This document shows, one piece after another, positions 18,072 to 25,752 of a stretch of 64,000 nucleotides of DNA. The notes under the pieces were generated by a model that was given only the letters and a program-made list of their open reading frames with translations, was not told the origin of the DNA and did no database searches. Position numbers and translations under genes: made by a program. The stretch's first letter is position 1. Every line of letters starts with the position of its first letter. Location: assembly GCA_018399135.1 (NCBI GenBank), contig JAGYPB010000009.1:1-64000 (forward strand), written 5' to 3'. This DNA comes from Deltaproteobacteria bacterium. Lineage in GTDB: Bacteria; Desulfobacterota; Desulfuromonadia; Desulfuromonadales; Geopsychrobacteraceae.

Positions 18072-18812
18072 TCAAAGGATGCCTTGCAGATATGGAATGA
18101 TGTCGGTTTTAATCGGCATAAAGTAAACATTGTCATCATGGCTCTGGGCGAACTTCAGGGTCTTGAGCGCAAATTCACGATTCCATTCCAGGGTAGCCGT
18201 GAAGTCGCGGGGGAATATTGCGTGGTTTTTGTTCTCCCAATAGCTGCGGCTGCTGTCGGTAAGAACGGGCGACACGCCCCAGTATACGGTGGTGTTACGA
18301 ATAAACCCCTGATAAATCTCCATCAAACGCAGATCAAAAAAAGGTTGGGTAAAAAACCCATCGGCGCCGGCATCTTGCTTGGCACGCATATAATCAATTT
18401 CATCCTTAATGCCACTACGATAGGGGTCGATGCCTGCATAGATGGTCAGTTCAGGGCATTCGCGTTTAAGGCGCCGAATCAGTTCGAGGGAACTGGTTCG
18501 GTAATAAGTGTGTTTTATCTCCTGCGGGGGGTCGCCGTTAATAATTAACACCGCCTCGATTTTACTGTCACCTAGTTGTTCAATAATCGGCAGGGGTGCA
18601 TCAGGATTAAAATCTATAGCACGTAAATGGGGGATAGTGCGGGGAACGTATTCGCCGGCAATGGCGCACCCCTGCCAGCTGCGCATATCAAAACGCAAGA
18701 TATCAGGGATGTTGATCCTTTTCACTGCAGGGAAATGCCGGTGTACCATTTCCAGTTCTTTACGCAGGGAAGGTTCACTTCGGGGGACAAGTTCCAGTGA
18801 AATTTCAGTCAT
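18072..18812 (-). CDS. methylenetetrahydrofolate reductase-like protein
   Basis: A TIM-barrel protein of the MTHFR family, 246 residues, shorter than Escherichia coli MetF (296). It starts MTEISLELVPRSEPSLRKEL, carrying the conserved early Glu of strand 1. The core motifs are INGDPPQE, YAGIDPYRSG, KQDAGADGFFTQPFFD and GVSPVL. It may reduce methylene-THF with an electron donor other than NADH, as other short homologues in anaerobes are thought to do. That is inference: no partner gene (such as metV) is adjacent. AMMECR1 lies 20 nt upstream. Confidence 0.82.
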   Translation of the reverse strand: MTEISLELVPRSEPSLRKELEMVHRHFPAVKRINIPDILRFDMRSWQGCAIAGEYVPRTIPHLRAIDFNPDAPLPIIEQLGDSKIEAVLIINGDPPQEIKHTYYRTSSLELIRRLKRECPELTIYAGIDPYRSGIKDEIDYMRAKQDAGADGFFTQPFFDLRLMEIYQGFIRNTTVYWGVSPVLTDSSRSYWENKNHAIFPRDFTATLEWNREFALKTLKFAQSHDDNVYFMPIKTDIIPYLQGIL

Positions 18813-18832
18813 TTTGTCTCCTGAAAAGTAAT

Positions 18833-19378
18833 TTAGGGCTTTTCTGCAATGATTTCTCCACTAAAGCGATAAATTTCGGTATCAGGGGCATGCCACATGT
18901 CTGTTGACAGCCCGGCTTTGTTACAGGTCTGACGCAAAAAAGTCAAGGCATCCCAATGGTGCTCGCTGGCAACCTGGGGGAGCAGAACCCCACGGTTGAA
19001 CCCATTTTCAAGGTAGATGCCATGCACGCCGATGATGATGTCGTCAGGACCGGAAATCTTCTCAAGTGGTGATAGTATGGTAATTTCTATTTTAACCAGA
19101 TCCAGTTCAGATCTGGTCAGAGGAGCAAAGCGCGGATCTTCGGTCGCAGCGGCGACAGCCATCAGCGCTACTTCCTTATACAATGGTCGGCGTGATTGAA
19201 AATTACCGATGCAGCCGCGCAGTTGTCCATCCATTATAAGCGTGACAAAACACCCTGATCGCTCATTCAGGGATTGCTCTTCCCGGGGCGCGGGTGTGCA
19301 GGGCAGCTGTTCCAGCTCATGTTCAATGGCGCTTCGCGCTATCCCCAGCAGAACTTGCGTTGCGACGTCGGATATCAT
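18833..19378 (-). CDS. AMMECR1-domain protein (AmmeMemoRadiSam system A-like)
   Basis: 181 residues forming a single AMMECR1 domain, identified by LRGCIGNFQSRRPLYKEV and the surrounding pattern (AAATEDPRFAPLT, LVKIEITILSPLEKI). In many prokaryotes this domain is encoded beside a Memo-like protein and a radical SAM protein, a set of unknown biochemical role. Neither partner is in this window. It is the first gene of a minus-strand group with the MTHFR-like protein and aminotransferase. The facing M48-like gene is divergent. Confidence 0.88.
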   Translation of the reverse strand: MISDVATQVLLGIARSAIEHELEQLPCTPAPREEQSLNERSGCFVTLIMDGQLRGCIGNFQSRRPLYKEVALMAVAAATEDPRFAPLTRSELDLVKIEITILSPLEKISGPDDIIIGVHGIYLENGFNRGVLLPQVASEHHWDALTFLRQTCNKAGLSTDMWHAPDTEIYRFSGEIIAEKP

Positions 19379-19470
19379 GGTGACTCCCTGAATAGATAAA
19401 GTTGTTTTTCATCGACGAGATAACTTATAGTTGCTGCTCGCTTTCGACGCAACCGTTTTAATATCGTATT

Positions 19471-19497
19471 TGTTCAGCACCGGGTCGGGAAACCTGT
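19471..19497. repeat. second copy of a dispersed tgttcagcac motif
   Basis: tgttcagcaccgggtcgggaaacctgtggcaag resembles 16704-16730 at most positions; its first 10 nt also occur at 16232-16241. It lies in the 203-bp divergent spacer between AMMECR1 and the M48-like gene, which otherwise holds weak short inverted repeats only. Confidence 0.35.
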
Positions 19498-19581
19498 GGC
19501 AAGTTGAGAGCTGGACAGCTGCATCAATATTCCAAAGCAACAGCTGAATGTTGATTTGAAAGCCGGTGAAAGGGTTATCTG

Positions 19582-20853
19582 TTGGTACGATTTTTTGGAT
19601 TTTTATCGATCGTTCTCATCCTGCTTGTTGTCGGTGGATGTGCTCTTCGTCCACCTGTTGCATGGGTTAAGGATGACACGCCTCTCAGCGTTCAGCAGAA
19701 AATCCGGCTTGGCCAGATATTGAGCAATACCCTTGTCCAATATCTTGGGGGTGATTATCCCGAGACCGCTCTTGAAAGCTATGTCAATCAGGTTGCCCGG
19801 TCTTTGATGACAGATAATGGCAGCTTGTTAAAAAAGATCAGGATAGCCAATCATTCTGATTCATATTCTTTTGCATTGCCGGGGGGGGTTGTCGTCGTTA
19901 CGCGCGGTCTGTTGCATGGCCTTGAGTCTGAACCCCAACTTGCTGCCCTGTTGGCTCGTGAAATCGGTCATTTCCAGGCAGGTTTTGTAACGGAAAGGTT
20001 GAGACCCCTGATTCGTGGTCGCGCTGTTTTTTTGCAGGATGTGCATCCTGGAGGTCAGCACTATTCACAACGATTATTGTTAATACGAGAACTGACCGAT
20101 GTCACGCTGCGTAAGGCATTTGGAGGAGAGAAGGACAATAACGCTGATATTGCAGCTATCGATGTGCTGGTGCGTGGTGGCTATCCCTTAAACGGTTTTT
20201 TTGAGCTGAATGACATATGGCAGCGCCTGAGCCGGACTGACATAGAGGGCAGTCAGTTAGCCCACCCTTATCAATTGTCTGCGCTGCGGTTGCAAGCGGC
20301 CCGTGACTATATAGACGCAACCTATCCCGGCTATCGTGGTACTAAAGGTCTTGATTCTATCACCCATGTCCAGCAGTTGGTAAATCCTCAATCCTTGGCG
20401 GTTGCCTATCAATTATATGATCAGGCTCGCTCTGCTGAAGCGGCGGGAGAGCAAACAAAAGCCATGCAGTTATACCATCAGGCGATTCGACAGCAGCCCC
20501 AGAGTCTGCTGCTGACGGCGTTGGGGATGGCTTATCTGCGCGGCGAGGACCTGATCCCGGCACGGCGTTATTTGCGTCAGGCGGTTACGGTCGCTGCGGA
20601 TTTTTATCAGTCACGACTGGGCCTTGGTTACATTCATCTGCGCCGCTCTGAATGGTCGGATGCCGTCGCAGAAATAGAGGCGTCGCTGGCTCTGTTGCCG
20701 ACATTACAAGGAGTTTTTCTCCTGGCGGAAGCAGAAGAGGGGCGTGGCAACGGTGATCGCGCCCGCAACCTGTATCGGCATCTGCTGGAAGTTGATGGCC
20801 GCAGTGCGCTCGGGCGTGCCGCCACTGAGCGGTTGCGTCAGTTACCGCGCTGA
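19582..20853 (+). CDS. M48-like TPR lipoprotein with degenerate zinc site
   Basis: 423 residues, TTG start after GAAAGGG. A signal peptide ends in the lipobox VVGGC (about residue 19), so it is a predicted lipoprotein. Residues about 40-215 match BepA/YfgC-type M48 metalloproteases (SLMTDNGSLLKKIRI, FALPGGVVVVTRGLLHGLESEPQLAALLAREIGHF). The active-site HExxH reads REIGH, and the usual EAD zinc ligand region reads NNADIAAIDVL. At least two of three zinc ligands are therefore missing. The C-terminal half (about 270-420) carries tetratricopeptide repeats. Likely a non-catalytic envelope chaperone or scaffold (inference). The next gene begins 5 nt downstream. Confidence 0.85.
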   Translation: MVRFFGFLSIVLILLVVGGCALRPPVAWVKDDTPLSVQQKIRLGQILSNTLVQYLGGDYPETALESYVNQVARSLMTDNGSLLKKIRIANHSDSYSFALPGGVVVVTRGLLHGLESEPQLAALLAREIGHFQAGFVTERLRPLIRGRAVFLQDVHPGGQHYSQRLLLIRELTDVTLRKAFGGEKDNNADIAAIDVLVRGGYPLNGFFELNDIWQRLSRTDIEGSQLAHPYQLSALRLQAARDYIDATYPGYRGTKGLDSITHVQQLVNPQSLAVAYQLYDQARSAEAAGEQTKAMQLYHQAIRQQPQSLLLTALGMAYLRGEDLIPARRYLRQAVTVAADFYQSRLGLGYIHLRRSEWSDAVAEIEASLALLPTLQGVFLLAEAEEGRGNGDRARNLYRHLLEVDGRSALGRAATERLRQLPR

Positions 20854-20858
20854 ACTGT

Positions 20859-21362
20859 ATGCTAGTATGGCCCCTGGAAAAAAATGAGGTTTTGCTCTGG
20901 CAGGGGCGGCCGGCGCCGCGTTGCTATCTGTTTCGTTACTGGCGCAGTCAGCTTGGCGCGCTTGTTGTTCTACTGTTTTTTGGGGCCCTCTTTGGACAGG
21001 CCTGGCAGCGCGATATGTCGCTTCCGACGCTGGTTTTTTTACTGTTGCCGTTGCTGCCGGCGCTGCTCTTCGGCCCCATTCGCTTGGTGTATTTACGCTG
21101 GCGCTGGGAAACCCTTTTTTATGCCATCAGCGACCGGCATTTATTCGTCCGGCACGGATGGAACAAACACATCCTCAGCTATCCGTGGTTAACGCTGCAT
21201 GCCGTTATTCTTCATCCCTATACAGACCGGCTGGCCACTATTGAACTAAAATTTGCTGATTCGCGCAGGGTGTTGCTCGAATGTCTGGAAGAGCCCACAA
21301 CCTGCCTGCACACCTTACCTGCTGCGGTGATTAATCCCCTGGGACAAGAGGATCCTGTTTGA
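20859..21362 (+). CDS. PH-like (bacterial pleckstrin-homology) membrane protein
   Basis: 167 residues. A start like PLEKNEVLLWQGRPAPRCYLFR and two adjacent hydrophobic helices (about 33-48 and 55-78) are followed by RWETLFYAISDRHLFVRHG and a beta-rich C-terminal part. This layout matches the DUF304/bPH family of membrane-anchored PH domains, of unknown function. It starts 5 nt after the M48-like gene with no separate Shine-Dalgarno and is probably translationally coupled to it. Confidence 0.65.
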   Translation: MLVWPLEKNEVLLWQGRPAPRCYLFRYWRSQLGALVVLLFFGALFGQAWQRDMSLPTLVFLLLPLLPALLFGPIRLVYLRWRWETLFYAISDRHLFVRHGWNKHILSYPWLTLHAVILHPYTDRLATIELKFADSRRVLLECLEEPTTCLHTLPAAVINPLGQEDPV

Positions 21363-21441
21363 CTCGGATAAGTTGTCGTGGGTATCATATCAGGTTGACT
21401 GAAAATCCGTGTCGCAAGACACTTAAACGACTGATGGTGAT

Positions 21442-22767
21442 ATGAAATCTTTTTACCTGGAAACTTTTGGCTGTCAGATGAATGTGGTTGATTCCGAGCA
21501 GATTACCGCGCTGCTGCAGGGCATCGGTTATCAGCCCGTTGGCGCACCTGATCAGGCCGATCTGGTATTGCTCAACACCTGTTCGGTACGGGATAAGGCC
21601 GAACGTAAGGTGTATGGACATCTCGGACGCTTCAAGCCGATTAAGGACAAGCGCCCTGATCTGATTATCGGTGTTGGTGGCTGTGTCGCCCAGCAGGAAG
21701 GGCAGCGCATGCTTGATACGGTTTCCTATCTTGATCTGGTCTTTGGCACCCACAATATTCACCGCTTGCCGGAGATGGTGCAGCAGGTGGAGCAGACGCG
21801 TGGGCGCGCCAGTGAGACTGATTTCCTCGACCGTGAAACGCGTTTGAATCTGTTCCCTGAACGTTCGGCAAGCGAGAGTGTCACCCGTTTTGTCACTATC
21901 ATGCAAGGGTGTGATAATTTTTGTTCTTACTGCATTGTCCCCCATGTCAGAGGACGTGAGATCAGTCGATCCAGTGCTGAAATCCTTCATGAAATTGAAG
22001 CCCTCGTTGCTGCCGGGGTTAAAGAAGTCACCTTGCTTGGCCAGAATGTCAACTCTTACGGTTGCAAGATCGACGATGAGATGTCTTTTCCCCGGTTGTT
22101 GCAGGCTGTGGATGAAATCCCTGGTCTGGAGCGTTTACGCTTCGCTACCTCGCACCCCAAGGATATTACGGCTGAGCTGATTGACTGCTTTGGTCGTTTG
22201 AACAGCCTGTGCCCGCAAATACATCTACCGGTACAGAGTGGTTCCGACCGGATTCTGGCGTTGATGAATCGTGGTTATGATGCTACCGACTATCTTGACA
22301 AGATTCGGTGTTTAAAAGCCGTGTGTCCACAGATCCGTTTCACTACCGATATCATTGTCGGTTTTCCCGGTGAGACAGAAGAAGATTTTCAGGCGACACT
22401 CGATCTGGTCGAAAAGGTCAGATACGCTGATGCCTTTACCTTTTTATATTCACCGCGGGTTGAGACGGCAGCAGCAACCATGCCTGACAATGCCTCTGCT
22501 CGGCAGAAACAGCAGCGTTTTGAAAGGCTGCTGACATTGCAACAACGAATCAGCGGGGAACTCTGGCAAGAGGATGCCGGTCAAGTGCTGCCGGTGTTGG
22601 TTGAGGGGACGAGCAAGCAGGGGGATGGTCAACTTTTCGGGCGCAGCGCCTGGAACCGGATTGTCAACTTCGGCGGGCCGCAGGAACTGATCGGCAGGAT
22701 AGTCCCCGTTGCTATTGTCAAGGTGCTGCGCAACTCCCATCTGGGTGAATCCCAGGATAACTTTTGA
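21442..22767 (+). CDS. miaB: tRNA-2-methylthio-N6-dimethylallyladenosine synthase
   Basis: A radical SAM methylthiotransferase that adds a 2-methylthio group to i6A37 of tRNAs reading UNN codons. The 441 residues show the N-terminal MTTase domain with three Cys (ETFGCQMN, LNTCSVRDKAE, GGCVAQQ) holding one Fe-S cluster. The radical SAM motif CDNFCSYC (Cys157/161/164) and a C-terminal TRAM domain with GRSAWNRIVNF follow. The SVRDKAERK string distinguishes MiaB from MtaB and RimO. The PHP gene follows 13 nt later. Confidence 0.95.
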   Translation: MKSFYLETFGCQMNVVDSEQITALLQGIGYQPVGAPDQADLVLLNTCSVRDKAERKVYGHLGRFKPIKDKRPDLIIGVGGCVAQQEGQRMLDTVSYLDLVFGTHNIHRLPEMVQQVEQTRGRASETDFLDRETRLNLFPERSASESVTRFVTIMQGCDNFCSYCIVPHVRGREISRSSAEILHEIEALVAAGVKEVTLLGQNVNSYGCKIDDEMSFPRLLQAVDEIPGLERLRFATSHPKDITAELIDCFGRLNSLCPQIHLPVQSGSDRILALMNRGYDATDYLDKIRCLKAVCPQIRFTTDIIVGFPGETEEDFQATLDLVEKVRYADAFTFLYSPRVETAAATMPDNASARQKQQRFERLLTLQQRISGELWQEDAGQVLPVLVEGTSKQGDGQLFGRSAWNRIVNFGGPQELIGRIVPVAIVKVLRNSHLGESQDNF

Positions 22768-22780
22768 TGACAGGAATACG

Positions 22781-23434
22781 ATGATGATTGATCTCCATAC
22801 CCATACTTTTTTTAGTGATGGTGAACTGGTTCCCGCAGAGTTGGTACGTCGCGCTGCCGTTGCCGGCTATCGCGCCATCGCCATTACTGATCATGCCGAT
22901 AAAAGCAATACCGCCTGGCTGCTGGCCAATATTGTCGATGTTGTCAACGAGCTTGGTGAGACCAACGGCATGCAGGTTCTTGCCGGAGTGGAACTGACCC
23001 ATGTAGCACCGGCAGCTATTGCTGATGCTACCCAGCTGGCACGCGATCACGGTGCGGAACTGATAGTCGTCCACGGTGAAACGATTGTCGAACCGGTGAT
23101 GCCGGGAACTAATCTGGCAGCTATCAAGGCCGGTGTTGATATTCTGTCTCATCCTGGCCTGATTACGGCCGAAGAGGTTCAGCTGGCTGCAGAAAGGGGG
23201 GTTTGTCTGGAAATCACTACGCGCAAAGGACACTCTCTAACGAATGGACATGTGGCCAAACTGGCACATCAATACGGAGCTAAGCTCGTTGTCAATAATG
23301 ATGCCCATGGTCCGGGAGATCTGGTTTCTGCCGAGCAGATGCGTAGAATTGCTTTGGGGGCGGCCATGACCGAAGAACAGTTTTTGCAGGCCCAGGCCAA
23401 CTCAAGCGCCCTGGTTGCGCGCGCCAAAGGGTAG
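22781..23434 (+). CDS. PHP-domain phosphoesterase-like protein
   Basis: 217 residues from the ATG at 22781, preceded by AGGA; the longer ORF in the track overlaps miaB. Metal-binding PHP motifs are clear: DLHTHTFFSDG, AITDHADK, GVELTHV, VVHGE, ILSHPG, and a closing NNDAHGPGD. The family includes histidinol phosphatase and nucleases; the substrate is unknown. It lies in a row with miaB and an M42 peptidase, spaced 3-13 nt, so probably an operon, though no shared pathway is obvious. Confidence 0.85.
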   Translation: MMIDLHTHTFFSDGELVPAELVRRAAVAGYRAIAITDHADKSNTAWLLANIVDVVNELGETNGMQVLAGVELTHVAPAAIADATQLARDHGAELIVVHGETIVEPVMPGTNLAAIKAGVDILSHPGLITAEEVQLAAERGVCLEITTRKGHSLTNGHVAKLAHQYGAKLVVNNDAHGPGDLVSAEQMRRIALGAAMTEEQFLQAQANSSALVARAKG

Positions 23435-23437
23435 ACC

Positions 23438-24505
23438 ATGAACAATGTTGATAATTTTGATTTTCTAAAACAGCTGGTTGAAACACCCAGCCCATCGGGT
23501 TTTGAACAGCCGGTTCAGCGTTTGATCCGCCGGCAGCTGGAAGGGATTGCTGATCATCTTGAAACTGATGTTATGGGGAATCTGATGGCTTTGCTCAAAG
23601 GGCATGGTGGTCCCACGGTGATGCTTGCCGGTCATTGTGATGAGATTGGCTTCATGGTTCAGTTTGTCGATGACAATGGCTTTATCTATTTTGGGGCCAT
23701 TGGTGGCGTTGATCCCCATTTGTCTCCGGGGCAACGGGTGAGTATCCATACCAATCAGGGGGATATTGCCGGTGTCATCGGCAAAAAAGCGATTCATCTG
23801 ATCGAAAGTAAAGACCGTGAAACCGTCATTAATCTGAAAAAGCAGTATATCGACATTGGCTGTACGTCACGCCAAGAGGTAGAAAAACTGGTTTGTATCG
23901 GTGATCCAATCACCTTCACTGTTGGTTTACAACAGCTACAGGGGCGACGGGTCACGGCGCGCGCCTTTGACGATAAAATGGGTGCCTTTATTGTCACCGA
24001 AGTGATGAAAGAGGTAAAGCGCAACGGCGGTATGTCGGCCGATCTGTATAGCGTTTCGACGGTTCAGGAAGAGCTTGGCCTGCGCGGTGGCACGACCAGT
24101 ACCTATGGGATCAACCCTGATATTGGTATTGTTGTTGAAGTGACCCATGCCACCGATTGTCCTGATGTCGAGCATAATGGCATTGGTCGCGTTGAACTGG
24201 GCAAGGGGCCGGTTATTGCCCGCGGTGCCAACATCAACCCCATGCTTTTTAACCTGCTGGTTGAAACCGCAAAAGCGGAAGATATCCCGGTGCAGATCAT
24301 CGGGGTGCCGCGGGCAACCGGTACCGATGCCAATGTGATGCAATTGTCACGCGGCGGAGTAGCCACCGCACTGCTGGGTATTCCTTTACGCTATATGCAC
24401 ACACCGGTAGAAACCCTTGATCTGGGTGATCTGGAAATGGCGATCAGATTATTGACTGCGGCTCTGGACAAAATCAACAGTCAGAGCAACTTTATTCCGG
24501 TGTAA
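23438..24505 (+). CDS. M42-family aminopeptidase
   Basis: A metal-dependent aminopeptidase (glutamyl aminopeptidase/deblocking type) that typically forms dodecameric tetrahedral shells. Its 355 residues have the normal length. Active-site features are AGHCDEIGF (first metal His and Asp), FDDKMGAF (bridging Asp), QEELGLRG (catalytic Glu pair), and RYMHTPVE near the end (last metal His). It begins 3 nt after the PHP stop. Confidence 0.92.
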   Translation: MNNVDNFDFLKQLVETPSPSGFEQPVQRLIRRQLEGIADHLETDVMGNLMALLKGHGGPTVMLAGHCDEIGFMVQFVDDNGFIYFGAIGGVDPHLSPGQRVSIHTNQGDIAGVIGKKAIHLIESKDRETVINLKKQYIDIGCTSRQEVEKLVCIGDPITFTVGLQQLQGRRVTARAFDDKMGAFIVTEVMKEVKRNGGMSADLYSVSTVQEELGLRGGTTSTYGINPDIGIVVEVTHATDCPDVEHNGIGRVELGKGPVIARGANINPMLFNLLVETAKAEDIPVQIIGVPRATGTDANVMQLSRGGVATALLGIPLRYMHTPVETLDLGDLEMAIRLLTAALDKINSQSNFIPV

Positions 24506-24520
24506 AGACAGGTGAGGGAT

Positions 24521-25678
24521 ATGACATCCGCATCACAAGACCAGCAGGCGTACGCAGCGCGCAAGGTCACCCTGGTTGGACTGGTGGTTAATGTTATCAA
24601 TGCTGTCATCAAGATTGTTGTAGGTTTTTGGGCTAATTCCTACGCGTTGATCGCCGATGGTATTCATTCTGCGTCCGATATGCTCAGCGATATTCTGGTG
24701 CTGGTGGCCAGCCACTATGGACGGCAGCAGCCGGATAAAGACCATCCCTATGGTCACGATCGGTATGAAACCCTGGCGACCCTGATTCTGGGAGCCCTGC
24801 TGATTGCCGTTGCCGGTGCCCTGGTGTGGGACAGTATGATGCGTCTGTTGACTCCGCGCGAACTGGTAACGCCCGGTGCCATTGCTTTGATCGTTGCCCT
24901 GGCCTCGATTGCCAGCAAGGAGTGGATTTATCGTTATACCCTGAGGATTGCCCGGCAGATTAATTCTCGTCTGCTTGAAGGTAACGCCTGGCATCATCGT
25001 ACGGACTCCCTGTCATCTATTGTCGTATTTGTCGCCGTTGGTGGTGCGATCCTTGGCATTACCTGGCTGGATCAGGTTGCGGCAGTCATTGTGGCATTAA
25101 TGGTGGCGCGTATTGGTTTTGCGTTGATCTGGGACAGTCTCAAAGAACTGGTTGATACGGCACTGCCACAGGATGAGGTGAACAATCTCCGGGCGACCGC
25201 ACTGACCATCCCTGGAGTCCGGGATGTGCACGACCTGCGTAGCCGACGCATGGCGAACCGTACCTTACTCGATATCCATCTACAGGTTGATCCCCATATC
25301 AGTGTAACAGAGGGGCATGAAGTTGGTGCCTGGGTAGCGCGCCTGCTGCGAAAACAAAACGACCATATTTCCGATGTCACCTTTCATATCGACCCTGAAT
25401 ATGATGAACATCTTGATGTGACCGATGACATCCACCGGCTGCCCTTGCGACCGGATGCGGTTGCACAGCTGAATGAGCGCTGGCAGGGAGAGCCACTGTT
25501 CGAATATCCTCACCATACCGTTCTGCACTATCTTGATCAGGCGATTGATGTTGACTTGTTCTATGCGGCTAAAGATGTACCGGCTGGTCATATTGAGCAG
25601 CTACAGGTCGCCTTGACAACTCGAGCCGACGATCTGCCATGGTTGCGACAGGTAAAGGTATGGGTTGGCCAAGCCTGA
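24521..25678 (+). CDS. cation diffusion facilitator family transporter
   Basis: An inner-membrane divalent-metal/proton antiporter (Zn, Fe, Co or Mn). The GTG of the ORF track at 24512 lies inside the ribosome binding site GGTGAGGG, so ATG 24521 is the better start, giving 385 residues. The metal site in helix 2 reads ADGIHSASDMLSD; helix 5 reads NAWHHRTDSLSS. The cytoplasmic ferredoxin-like domain follows at about 205-290 (VRDVHDLRSRRMANRTLLDIHLQVD). The roughly 95 extra C-terminal residues exceed the usual CDF length and could be a second metal-sensing domain (inference). Confidence 0.9.
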   Translation: MTSASQDQQAYAARKVTLVGLVVNVINAVIKIVVGFWANSYALIADGIHSASDMLSDILVLVASHYGRQQPDKDHPYGHDRYETLATLILGALLIAVAGALVWDSMMRLLTPRELVTPGAIALIVALASIASKEWIYRYTLRIARQINSRLLEGNAWHHRTDSLSSIVVFVAVGGAILGITWLDQVAAVIVALMVARIGFALIWDSLKELVDTALPQDEVNNLRATALTIPGVRDVHDLRSRRMANRTLLDIHLQVDPHISVTEGHEVGAWVARLLRKQNDHISDVTFHIDPEYDEHLDVTDDIHRLPLRPDAVAQLNERWQGEPLFEYPHHTVLHYLDQAIDVDLFYAAKDVPAGHIEQLQVALTTRADDLPWLRQVKVWVGQA

Positions 25679-25752
25679 CACCTCCCCCAAAACCATCAAC
25701 TTGAGAATATCTTCGTTTTGACTGATGAAGATGTCAATGTCTGGCTGCCGCT

